Both the position numbers and the translations under genes were made by a program. 24,025 nt of DNA from Planctomycetota bacterium (GTDB lineage Bacteria > Planctomycetota > Phycisphaerae > Sedimentisphaerales > Anaerobacaceae): NCBI GenBank assembly GCA_026386835.1, contig JAPLMV010000017.1, forward strand, positions 1 to 24,025. The letters are read 5' to 3'. How positions within the stretch are numbered: the first letter of the stretch is position 1; each line of letters begins with the position of its first letter. Positions 16,249 through 23,172 of the stretch are shown here, piece by piece. A model generated the notes under the pieces. It did no database searches. It had not been told where the DNA came from and saw nothing but the letters and a program-made list of their open reading frames with translations.

Positions 16249-16410
16249 TTAGGCATCAGGGTGAATTAAAATTTTAGGTTTTTGCTCATGAGGCACCTGA
16301 TCCCGATGTACATGACAGTAAGCCCCATGGTTATAGATACTCAAGATACACTTGCAGTGCGGAAACAGGCATTTCCTGCCCTGAGCAGAAATCTTTAGTG
16401 TTTTTCCCAT
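16249..16410 (-). CDS. 53-aa putative zinc-binding protein
   Basis: The longer open frame starts at 16440, but the ATG at 16410 has AGGAG ending 5 bases before it, so the product is 53 aa. It contains Cys14-x4-Cys19 and Cys32-x2-His35 around LSIYNHGAYCHVH, plus an extra Cys21. C..P.C...LS.YN.G.YC..H patterns occur in small zinc-binding domains often found beside or inside DNA-binding proteins, which is inference from memory. A near-consensus sigma70 promoter lies about 100 bp upstream, leaving a leader of about 90 nt. The basic N-terminus (GKTLKISAQGRK) and small size fit a nucleic-acid-binding or regulatory protein. It lies between the HTH gene and the divergent ribokinase-channel unit. No annotation of function is possible. 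Confidence 0.7.
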   Translation of the reverse strand: MGKTLKISAQGRKCLFPHCKCILSIYNHGAYCHVHRDQVPHEQKPKILIHPDA

Positions 16411-16507
16411 CGTTACTCCTATAGGCAGAGCACCAAACAAAAAAGCTGCAAAGATTAGTTGTCTTCCTCTGCGGCCTAAAGATTTTCTAATCTCTTGTAT
16501 TGTGTTA

Positions 16508-16535
16508 ATTATACTACATTATTGGGCTTTGTCAA
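16508..16535 (-). promoter_or_regulatory. Consensus sigma70 promoter for the small zinc-protein gene
   Basis: On the minus strand: TTGACA (16535-16530), 16-bp spacer, TATAAT (16513-16508). Both hexamers are perfect consensus, the strongest promoter in the window. Transcription would start near 16501 and read into the 53-aa gene. Confidence 0.7.
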
Positions 16536-16655
16536 ACAATCTCTTACTCAAACTTGGGATGGGAACATCGTAAGCGACGCTGGCTCTGCGAATAAATTAG
16601 CTTAATAAGGAATGGGATGAATTATGGTCAAAAAAGCCCTTAGCCGCCTGAAAAA

Positions 16656-16683
16656 TCCACCTACAAACGTGAAGTGTACCCCC
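16656..16683 (+). repeat. Degenerate copy of the CCACCTACAAACG/GGTGCACC repeat
   Basis: TCCACCTACAAACG followed by TGAAGTGTACCCC closely matches the element at 23375-23405 and, inverted, 18923-18953. It lies in the leader of the ribokinase gene, inside an apparent N-terminal extension of its open frame, which argues that this extension is not coding. Confidence 0.6.
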
Positions 16684-16767
16684 CACCTCTATTTTTTTAA
16701 AAAAGTTTTGCAATTGATGCTTGTGGGGTTATACTACAAAAAACAACCGAACGGATTTGGGGAAAAA

Positions 16768-17727
16768 ATGGCAGTAAAGACTCCTAAAGTTGTGGTAGTT
16801 GGCAGCGCCTATGTCGATATGGCAATAAGGTGCGGCCAAATCCCGTCAGCCGGTCAATCCGTTGCCGGCTCAGCGTTGGCGTATAACCCCGCAGGGCCAG
16901 GACTAATCCAAGCGGCAGAAGCTGCTCTTTGCGGCTGTCAGGTTCACCTTATCAGCAAAATCGGCGGAGACCCCTTTGAAGAAATGCTCAGGGATAGTCT
17001 CCATGAATTCAAGGTCAATGCCGATTTTGTCTGCACCGCTGAGGCCAAGAACACCGGAGCAATTGTTACGATGGTCGATGCAGAGGGCAAAAACGCATCC
17101 CTTGTTTATGCCGGCGCAAATGGGGCGCTGCTGCCACAGGATATCGACGCCGCCGAGGATATTATCGCACAGGCAGATGTTTGCCTCATTCACGGCAAAT
17201 TACCGCAGGACGCCATTATACAGGCGCTGCGCTGTGCAAGGATTCACGGGGTAAAGGTTATCCTTAATCCTGCAAGGCCGATGGAGCAGTCCGGCAACAA
17301 AGAGTGCCCTTTGCCGGATGACTACTTTTTCGCCAATATTCTTATTCCAAATCTCTACGAGGCGGCGGACATCACCGATTTTTCCGAGGCCAATATCCGT
17401 GACGCAAAGCTCATTGGTTCGGACCTTGTCGCTCGCGGTGTGGGTGCCGCCGTTATTACGATGGGAAAACGCGGCTGTATGGTCGTCGACAGAACAGGCG
17501 CAGACCATATACCGGCTTTCAGGATTGAGCTTGTCGACAAAACCTGCACAGGAGATGCCTTCGCAGGGGCACTTGCCGCATCCTGTGCCGCAGGCGACGA
17601 TATAAGACAAGCGGTCAAATTCGCATCCGCCGCAGGTGCTTTGACCTGCACAAAGTTCGGCTCCATCGAGGCCCTGCCCACAAAGGCAGACATTATCGAG
17701 CTGCTGCAAAAAGAGGAGCCGGAATAA
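16768..17727 (+). CDS. PfkB/ribokinase-family carbohydrate kinase with unusual substrate motif
   Basis: The frame is open from 16624, but the ATG at 16768 with GGGGA before it gives a normal 319-aa kinase starting KVVVVGSAYVDMAI; upstream codons run through repeat sequence. ATP-dependent phosphorylation of a sugar or nucleoside-like substrate is expected. Family motifs: PNLYEA (194-199, PNxxE), TMGKRGCMVV (231-240), and VDKTCTGDAFAGAL (256-269) with Asp263 as catalytic base and the TGD anion hole. The sugar-binding motif usually written GGKGANQA is here AGPGLIQA (42-49): the Lys and Asn that contact ribose in E. coli RbsK are Pro44 and Ile47. The substrate is therefore probably not ribose. 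Its stop abuts the TTG start of the channel gene. Confidence 0.85.
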   Translation: MAVKTPKVVVVGSAYVDMAIRCGQIPSAGQSVAGSALAYNPAGPGLIQAAEAALCGCQVHLISKIGGDPFEEMLRDSLHEFKVNADFVCTAEAKNTGAIVTMVDAEGKNASLVYAGANGALLPQDIDAAEDIIAQADVCLIHGKLPQDAIIQALRCARIHGVKVILNPARPMEQSGNKECPLPDDYFFANILIPNLYEAADITDFSEANIRDAKLIGSDLVARGVGAAVITMGKRGCMVVDRTGADHIPAFRIELVDKTCTGDAFAGALAASCAAGDDIRQAVKFASAAGALTCTKFGSIEALPTKADIIELLQKEEPE

Positions 17728-18909
17728 TTGTCGATTGAGAATCGGAAACCAACATTGCTTTTTCAACGGGAAAAACAAAACGTATCTGCAAACGACATCC
17801 TTGCTGCACTGGCAGGCGGCGAGGATATTGCGCTTAATCAGTGTACCATCACAGGTGCACTTGATATAAACCGGCTGCTCGACCCCGGTGAAAAATTTCA
17901 TATGGCGGCACTTTCAATTACGCAGACCTCGGAACAAAAAATCCTGACGCTGACACAATCGATGGTGTTCGACAAATGCACTTTTGAGGAGAACGTTGTT
18001 TTTTCAGGCCCGTGGGATGATAAAGACAGCCTGTCCGTTGAATTTAAGAAAGATGTGATTTTTAACAGTTCGCAGTTCCCTGGCCAGACACGGTTCAGAA
18101 ATGCCGTCTTTCGCGGCACTGCCGGTTTTGACGGCTGCACCTTTGGGGGCGTCGTAACATTCAATAATGCCTCTATACAAGGAGACGCAAAATTCAGAAC
18201 GGCCGTATTTAACGGCTATTGCCTGTTCGGGGGAGCAGTTTTCAAAGACTCTGCCAGGTTCACGAACACACATTTCGTAAAAGGCGCAAATTTCTCACAC
18301 GTCAAATTTTTCAGCCATACTGATTTCGACGGCGTCTATTCATCAAGCAGGGCCGTACCGACTTTCGATTCGATTTTCTTTGCACGAAAAAAATACGGCG
18401 ACGACGAGAGCTTCTGGCGATTCGCAAAACAGTCCGCACAGGAGGCAGGCCACTATCGCCTCGCAGGCGACTGCTTTTATAATGAACGATGTGCAAATCT
18501 CCGGAAAAAATCATTCGGGCCTGACTATGATGCCCTGTCTCCGGCAGGTAAACTTGTCAGAATTATAAGCTCGGTTCGGCTGCTTCCGGAGCTTGTTTTC
18601 GGCAAGATGCTTTTCGGGTACGGCGAAAGGCCGGTCAGGGTACTTTTCGCAGGTGCACTGATTATTTTTGTTTGTGCCTTTTTCTACGCCCAGCCGGGCG
18701 CCGTTCATTTTCGCGGCCCGGTAGTGAAGGAATCTTTCCTGCAGGGCCTGTACTTCAGCACGATAACTTTTACGACGCTTGGCTATGGCGATTTGTACCC
18801 CGCCGCCGACGCTTTTCACCGAGGACTTTCAATGATTGAGGCCGTCGCAGGAAGCTGCATGATGGCCTTATTTGTAATCTCGCTGGCCAAGCGATTCTCA
18901 AGAGGGTAA
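17728..18909 (+). CDS. Pentapeptide-repeat protein fused to a two-helix potassium channel pore
   Basis: A 393-aa protein starting at TTG (17728), directly after the kinase stop; GAGGAG ten bases upstream, inside the kinase gene, supports this start, and the first ATG lies far inside. Residues about 80-215 are F-type pentapeptide repeats (FRNAVFRGTAGFDGCTF, ANFSHVKFFSHTDF), forming a right-handed beta helix. A charged linker follows (FWRFAKQSAQEAGHYRLAGD). Then come TM1 at about 303-321, the pore loop with selectivity filter TTLGYGD (349-355), and TM2 at about 366-388, an Ion_trans_2 module. GYG indicates K+ selectivity. The repeat domain would be the cytoplasmic N-terminal gating or sensing domain. 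Pentapeptide-channel fusions exist in bacteria; their ligand is not known to me. Confidence 0.88.
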   Translation: MSIENRKPTLLFQREKQNVSANDILAALAGGEDIALNQCTITGALDINRLLDPGEKFHMAALSITQTSEQKILTLTQSMVFDKCTFEENVVFSGPWDDKDSLSVEFKKDVIFNSSQFPGQTRFRNAVFRGTAGFDGCTFGGVVTFNNASIQGDAKFRTAVFNGYCLFGGAVFKDSARFTNTHFVKGANFSHVKFFSHTDFDGVYSSSRAVPTFDSIFFARKKYGDDESFWRFAKQSAQEAGHYRLAGDCFYNERCANLRKKSFGPDYDALSPAGKLVRIISSVRLLPELVFGKMLFGYGERPVRVLFAGALIIFVCAFFYAQPGAVHFRGPVVKESFLQGLYFSTITFTTLGYGDLYPAADAFHRGLSMIEAVAGSCMMALFVISLAKRFSRG

Positions 18910-18922
18910 ACAATTCTGCATA

Positions 18923-18953
18923 GGTGCACCTGCCGTTTATAAGTGAAACTCCA
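18923..18953 (-). repeat. Left inverted-repeat copy (GGTGCACCTGCCGTTT...)
   Basis: The 31-bp match to the reverse complement of 23375-23405 has three mismatches. After a 10-nt insertion (18954-18963) the identity continues as ATGTCATCAG (18964-18973). It lies 13 bp after the channel gene. Confidence 0.7.
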
Positions 18954-19065
18954 CTGTCGCCAGATGTCATCAGCGCGCATCAGAGAACATCCAAATGCAC
19001 TCAGAAGCACTCCAAAGGTACTCCAAAGTATATCCAAAGTATGCCAGAGAGCGTCAGAAGGCACC
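18950..19065. repeat. Helically phased 10-11-bp degenerate tandem repeats
   Basis: About eleven consecutive units beginning TCC or TCA: TCCACTGTCGC, CAGATGTCA, TCAGCGCGCA, TCAGAGAACA, TCCAAATGCAC, TCAGAAGCAC, TCCAAAGGTAC, TCCAAAGTATA, TCCAAAGTATG, CCAGAGAGCG, TCAGAAGGCACC. The period is close to one DNA turn. The region is non-coding. Confidence 0.65.
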
Positions 19066-19679
19066 ATAGTTGAGACCGCATATTTGTCATAAGTTCCTTT
19101 CATATATAAGGTTAAACTCTAAATCCTAATTCCTAAATCCTAAATAAATTCAAATTTTTTAAACACAAATGTTCAAAACAAAATTCCATACAGAGAAGAC
19201 AGGTTAAAACCTGTACTCCGAGCAGGAGGCGCAGACAAATACTGCATAGACACATTCAGTTGTTAAAGAACGGCCTTACAACGAAAGCACTAAATTCGAA
19301 ACTAAAAAGTTAAAATGTAAAACTCAAAACCAAAACTTAAAGTTAAAAACTAACGACGGAAAAACATCGTCTCTCTATAAGGGGGCGAAGCTGCGCGTTT
19401 GGTCGAAAAAAGTTCACCACGAAGCTCACGAAGAACACGAAGGAAAGTCATAATTACTTGTAAAATAAGGAGTTAGAGAATCTGAAAATTTTTTATTTTT
19501 TTTCGGATTTTGGTTGTGGATACCTGCGCGTTTGGTTCTATTCCGATATTGTAGCCACAGTTTTCACGGGTAGACACTGATTTTTCACGAAGACACGAAG
19601 AATTTTTAGACGCAGATTTGTAAAAAAAGAATCCGCATGGGCAACGAGTTGGCCATTCTACAAGCTAAAAACTGCAAGA
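19066..19679. other. Repeat-rich non-coding stretch
   Basis: No gene is supported in these 614 bp. They contain AATCCTAATTCCTAAATCC (about 19120-19140), CACGAAGCTCACGAAGAACACGA (about 19420-19441), ACGAAGACACGAAG (about 19588-19602), and a 13-bp direct repeat CTGCGCGTTTGGT at 19391-19403 and 19524-19536. It looks like accumulated debris of short dispersed repeats next to a decayed locus. Confidence 0.5.
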
Positions 19680-20024
19680 TTATTTGTTAAACCGGCTAAA
19701 ATATTTGTCGATTTCCGACCTTAGTTCTATACCTGCTTTTTCAAAACAGTCTAAAAGCTCATTATAAGTGCCTTGACCGCCAAAAAAATCCCAAAATTCT
19801 CCTGCCACCCTGAGTTCGTTATCAAGATCGAGCATTCCCTTTAATGTCCAATGTTCATACGGCTGCGGCTCATAAGGATTATAAGGTATGGCAATTAAAG
19901 AATTTACTTTTGCATTTGGTTTTTCTGCAAGCGCAATAGCCACCCATTCAAGCAATGTTCTCTTGAAGTCCTTAAAGTTGCTTACATTTGGTTTGGCTGT
20001 TTTCAAATCAAAATAATACTCTGT
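19680..20024 (-). pseudogene. C-terminal remnant of a TdeIII-family type II restriction endonuclease
   Basis: The open frame runs from codon 20024 (just after an in-frame TAA at 20027-20025) to 19680. It begins TEYYFDLKTAKPN, includes LIAIPYNPYEPQPYEHWTLKGMLDLD and ends ELRSEIDKYFSRFNK. I recognise this as the C-terminal part of TdeIII-type REases (relatives recognise GGNCC; established knowledge recalled, not searched). The FDLK segment carries the D/E-x-K half of a PD-(D/E)xK site, but the N-terminal half with the other catalytic Asp is gone. A TTG at 20006 could start translation of 108 aa, but no ribosome binding site is evident. An MTase fragment on the same strand lies at 22444-23172. 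Probably a relic without activity. Confidence 0.75.
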
Positions 20025-20067
20025 TTAGTTAAAACTTTAAATGAATGTATAAATACAAGGATAGAAC

Positions 20068-20132
20068 AATATGCACTAATTTTACTATTTTTAGTGCATA
20101 TTTTTCGGATATGCACTGAAACTGTGCATATC
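20068..20132. promoter_or_regulatory. Two palindromes with four ATATGCAC half-sites
   Basis: AATATGCACTAA (20068-20079) pairs perfectly with TTAGTGCATATT (20091-20102), and GATATGCAC (20108-20116) pairs perfectly with GTGCATATC (20124-20132). They sit between the 3' end of fic and the REase remnant. They could terminate transcription or bind a dimeric regulator; the shared half-site favours the latter. Confidence 0.55.
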
Positions 20133-21211
20133 TATTTTTTCAAAATATCATAAAGGCGGATATTGATATATAAAATATCTCTGCCTTTTTTCCCCGAACG
20201 AACAATGCCGGCTTTTTCCAGAGTCCTCAGATATTTTGCAGCAATATTACGTGAGGCAATCCCTCTTTCGACAAGGTCGCCTATACGGACATAAGGTTTT
20301 TCAAACAACAGTTCGAGTAAATCTTTCGAATAGAGTTTGCCGGATTGTTTTTTCATAATACCAGCGGTAATTTTCATTGCCTCTCGAATAGCGTCTATCA
20401 GATGCAATGTTCCCATGCTTGTTTCTTCAATGGCCTTGAGCATATACAAAACCCATTCTGTCCATCTGTCTTTGGTTCTTACCTCCTGCAAAAGACGGTA
20501 ATAATCCGGCTTATTCCGGATAATATACCGGCTCAAATACAAAATCGGAGCGGAAAGAAGATTTTCAAGAATCAGATACAGAACATTGATTATTCGGCCG
20601 GTTCGGCCGTTGCCGTCGTAAAATGGATGAATAGACTCAAACTGATAATGAGCGACCGCCATCTTAATCAGAGGGTCTGTTTCGCCAAGGCTTGTATTCA
20701 GATACTCTTCCAGATTCCTGAGCAGTCGCTGTATAGCCTCCGGATGGTCCGGCGGTGAATAGACTACCTTGCCGGTTCGGTCGTTCTTCAGCACTGTCCC
20801 GGGAAGTTTTCGGATGCCTCCTCTATTGCATTCCAGCCTTTCCTGAATGGCGATTATTCCGTTGACGGAAAGCACGCCTTTTTTTTTCAAAACTCCAAAA
20901 CCTTCCCATAATGCCGAACGATAATTCAGAACCTCCTTGACCTGCGGCGAGATATTTTGCCTGAGTGTTAATCCCTGAAATAATTCATCGTGAGTGGTAA
21001 CAATATTCTCTATCGCGGAACTGTCTTTCGCTTCCTGAAGAATGATGGAATGTATCAGCACTTCCTCATTAGGTAGAATTTTCGCATATCCTTTCAGTTC
21101 TGCCAGCGACTGATGACTTTTAATCAATTGTTTCATTACCGCTGTCGTTTCAAGTTCCGCCTTGGCTGGTAGCAAGGGTAGTTGATTATATGGTTTTTCT
21201 GGATTAAACAT
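20132..21211 (-). CDS. Fic-domain AMP-transferase with N-terminal self-inhibition and C-terminal winged helix
   Basis: A 359-aa protein if begun at ATG 21211 (MFNPEKPYNQLPLLP, the usual N-terminus of this Fic class); a GTG five codons earlier is possible. It has the complete Fic motif HPFYDGNGRTGR (195-206), with catalytic His195, so it should transfer AMP or another nucleotide moiety to a target hydroxyl. The segment SSAIEN (64-69) matches the (S/T)xxxE(G/N) inhibitory helix, here on the same chain before the Fic core (class II). Residues about 290-355 (SKDLLELLFEKPYVRIGDLVERGIASRNIAAKYLRTLEKAGI) form a winged HTH, suggesting DNA binding or autoregulation. It is alone between the REase remnant and the nuclease-like gene, same strand. 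The target is unknown. Confidence 0.92.
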   Translation of the reverse strand: MFNPEKPYNQLPLLPAKAELETTAVMKQLIKSHQSLAELKGYAKILPNEEVLIHSIILQEAKDSSAIENIVTTHDELFQGLTLRQNISPQVKEVLNYRSALWEGFGVLKKKGVLSVNGIIAIQERLECNRGGIRKLPGTVLKNDRTGKVVYSPPDHPEAIQRLLRNLEEYLNTSLGETDPLIKMAVAHYQFESIHPFYDGNGRTGRIINVLYLILENLLSAPILYLSRYIIRNKPDYYRLLQEVRTKDRWTEWVLYMLKAIEETSMGTLHLIDAIREAMKITAGIMKKQSGKLYSKDLLELLFEKPYVRIGDLVERGIASRNIAAKYLRTLEKAGIVRSGKKGRDILYINIRLYDILKK

Positions 21212-21309
21212 TCTGCACCGTAACACCTAAAAAGACTATAACTTAATTTTAATAAAAAGCCATTCTATCCTTGCGTGGAAAACCACCTGCTACAGTCCGA
21301 TATCAACTC

Positions 21310-22221
21310 TTAATTCTCTAAGGTTAATCTCTGCCGAATACAATTTCCCAAAGATTCGTTTTCAACAAATCTGTATCTTTCTTTATGTTCAGAAAAGGAA
21401 TTCACCACTTGCTTGAATTTCTTTTTGTCGTTTGAAATTATATAAAGACCTACATTATTATAATCAAGTAGTGTGCCCATTCTTCCTACACCTGACCAAA
21501 CACCAGTTGACAATTCAACTTCAAAAGCATATTCAGGAATTAAATTGCTCCCTCTATTCTTGAACCAAAGAACATCAATTTGCCTTAGAAGTGAATAATC
21601 AGAAAATTGAAGTTTGGGACAATCTTGCAAAGTTGAAATCTCCTCAAGGTTCTTATCGTTGAATTTTTTTGACTTGTTTGGGCAATAAGTCTCAAAGCCT
21701 CTTACGTTACCTATTTCAAGAAGCCTGCCTTGAAGAACAGAGTGCAAGCTTTCTTCAACTGTATTTCTTACTTCTTCTTTAATTAGGGGGGGGGATAAGA
21801 GCAGAGTCCAATTATTTGTAAATCCGCTACAATCAATCCTGTTATTTCTTCCTGCTAAAACAATGTTCAAATCTTTATCAATATTGATTTTGTATTCACC
21901 GTTTCTGTCGTGGCTAATTTGTGATAAATGCTTGAAAAGAATTTTAGCTGGGATAATTACAACTTTATCAATAGAACCGCAAATGAACGCAACAAATGGA
22001 TTGTCGAGGTTTGCAATTTCTTCAACAGTAATATAATTGATACCAAAAAAGTATCTTCTGTTACCTTCTGATGAAGCACGAACTAAAACATTAGCTTCAC
22101 CAATGTGATAAGTTCTCGACTTAAGAACTTTAATGAGTTCAACACTTGTCTGAAACTCTGTTGCCTTTTCGAGAAAACTTTGCAAGAGTTTGTCGGTATT
22201 TGATAATTGTTTATTTGCCAT
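21310..22221 (-). CDS. Possible PD-(D/E)xK-like nuclease of unknown family
   Basis: I do not recognise a named family. In the 303-aa protein, the C-terminal half contains LLRQIDVLWFKNRG (211-224) and YAFEVELSTGVWSGVGRMGTLLDY (231-254). Asp216, Glu234 and Glu236 give a D-x17-E-x-E pattern much like the BamHI active site (D-x16-E-x-E), followed by a predicted helix and a hydrophobic strand (GLYIIS) as in restriction-like folds. That it is a nuclease is inference. The N-terminal half (about 40-140) is mixed alpha/beta. Its ATG overlaps the end of the 71-aa gene by 11 bases, so the two form a coupled pair. It lies in the middle of a broken R-M locus and may belong to the cassette that replaced it. 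Confidence 0.6.
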   Translation of the reverse strand: MANKQLSNTDKLLQSFLEKATEFQTSVELIKVLKSRTYHIGEANVLVRASSEGNRRYFFGINYITVEEIANLDNPFVAFICGSIDKVVIIPAKILFKHLSQISHDRNGEYKINIDKDLNIVLAGRNNRIDCSGFTNNWTLLLSPPLIKEEVRNTVEESLHSVLQGRLLEIGNVRGFETYCPNKSKKFNDKNLEEISTLQDCPKLQFSDYSLLRQIDVLWFKNRGSNLIPEYAFEVELSTGVWSGVGRMGTLLDYNNVGLYIISNDKKKFKQVVNSFSEHKERYRFVENESLGNCIRQRLTLEN

Positions 22222-22426
22222 CTATTATTTCTTCGACTTCAAAAGCATCGTTGATAATTGGCTTTATTCTCTCAATTACGAAATTATATTTTTCTCTATC
22301 TTTTTCAGTTGATGCATCCAACCCTTCTGAAATAAAAAATTCTGCACATTCTTTAGCTTCAGCTTCATTTTCAGCATTTATTTCTACAACATAATCTCTT
22401 GTTAGTAAAACTCTATATTTTTTCAT
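22211..22426 (-). CDS. Small acidic protein coupled to the nuclease-like gene
   Basis: A 71-aa protein (MKKYRVLLTRDYVVEINAENEAEAKECAEFF...) rich in Glu and Asp, predicted beta-beta-alpha with strands YRVLLTRDYVVEI and NFVIERIKP. I do not recognise a function; size, acidity and 11-bp overlap with the following possible nuclease would suit an inhibitor, DNA mimic or partner protein, but this is inference. Only a weak ribosome binding site precedes the ATG. It begins 17 bp after the stop of the truncated methyltransferase gene on the same strand and so is probably in the same transcript. Confidence 0.65.
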   Translation of the reverse strand: MKKYRVLLTRDYVVEINAENEAEAKECAEFFISEGLDASTEKDREKYNFVIERIKPIINDAFEVEEIIDGK

Positions 22427-22443
22427 AATTTAAGGTGATTTAC

Positions 22444-23172
22444 TTAATTGAGAGTGAATTCTACACTGTATAGGTGCAATCGGTGCACGTGTTTTGTCGT
22501 TTCGGCTTCTTTGTATTGCTCAAATGACAAAGCCCAATTTAAATCGTCACCAAGTTTATCCTTCCATGAAACTTGACGTTTACCGTTGTAGGATTTGTAA
22601 TAATTGAGAAGTTCTTGCTTTGAAACCTGTGTTGTTCCATTGCCGCCAATTTTTTTTATCAGCCCATATTGAATCAGATAAGAAATATTAGAAGTTGTTA
22701 CTGTTTTACCAAGATATTCTGTAGCCCATTCGCTTGCTTGTTTTATCCCAATTAGCTCGTCTTTTAAACTTTCTAAATTATTTTGAACAGATGATTTCTT
22801 TTCCTCAACAACGCAGTGAGTTTGGGGGTTTTCGGTATGGTTATTATCGGAGAGAAGTTTGTAGGTTCTATAATTAAGGCGTTCAATCGTTATTATATTG
22901 TCTTTCATAAGTTCATTTGAATTTATGAAATCTTTTACCCAGGCTCTTTCTCTGAATAACCATCTGGGTTTGCCTTTTGCATTGGTGGGAATGTCGGTTT
23001 GTATCGATTGCGGCAGACCTTGCGCCTTAATGGTAATCGGTACGCCTAAACCCTTTTTCTTAGATGAGCCGCCGAAGGCATCCGGTGGGAAGAAACTCTT
23101 GCCGCAGGAACTTATATTTAAATTGCCGTATTTGTGGGCGGCAGCAGTTAATTGTATCACCCGTGAATCCAT
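22444..23172 (-). pseudogene. N-terminal half of a DNA methyltransferase, catalytic domain missing
   Basis: The 242-aa frame starts with a B3/EcoRII-N-like DNA-binding domain (about 1-107: LTAAAHKYGNLNISSCGKSFFPPDAFGG, RWLFRERAWVKDFI, DNIITIERL). An HTH-like segment follows (about 140-195: GIKQASEWATEYLGKTVTTSNISYLIQYGLIKKIGG), then WKDKLGDDLNWALSF...TKHVHRLH (203-233). In related MTases the last phrase continues HPYKGKFIPQLVEYFL into the SAM-dependent catalytic domain (recalled knowledge). Here it switches after His233 to LYSVEFTLN and stops, and no methyltransferase motif is found downstream. AGGA about 10 bases before the ATG supports the start. The remnant could still bind DNA, perhaps as a repressor, but it cannot methylate. 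Paired with the REase relic at 19680. Confidence 0.72.

Noticed and set aside
16624..16767. N-terminal extension of the kinase
   Set aside because: These 48 codons pass through a dispersed repeat and low-complexity sequence, whereas a normal start with GGGGA is at 16768.
17200..17901. Minus-strand open frame (233 codons) over the kinase/channel junction
   Set aside because: Both plus-strand genes are secure and the frame is Cys-rich nonsense without motifs.
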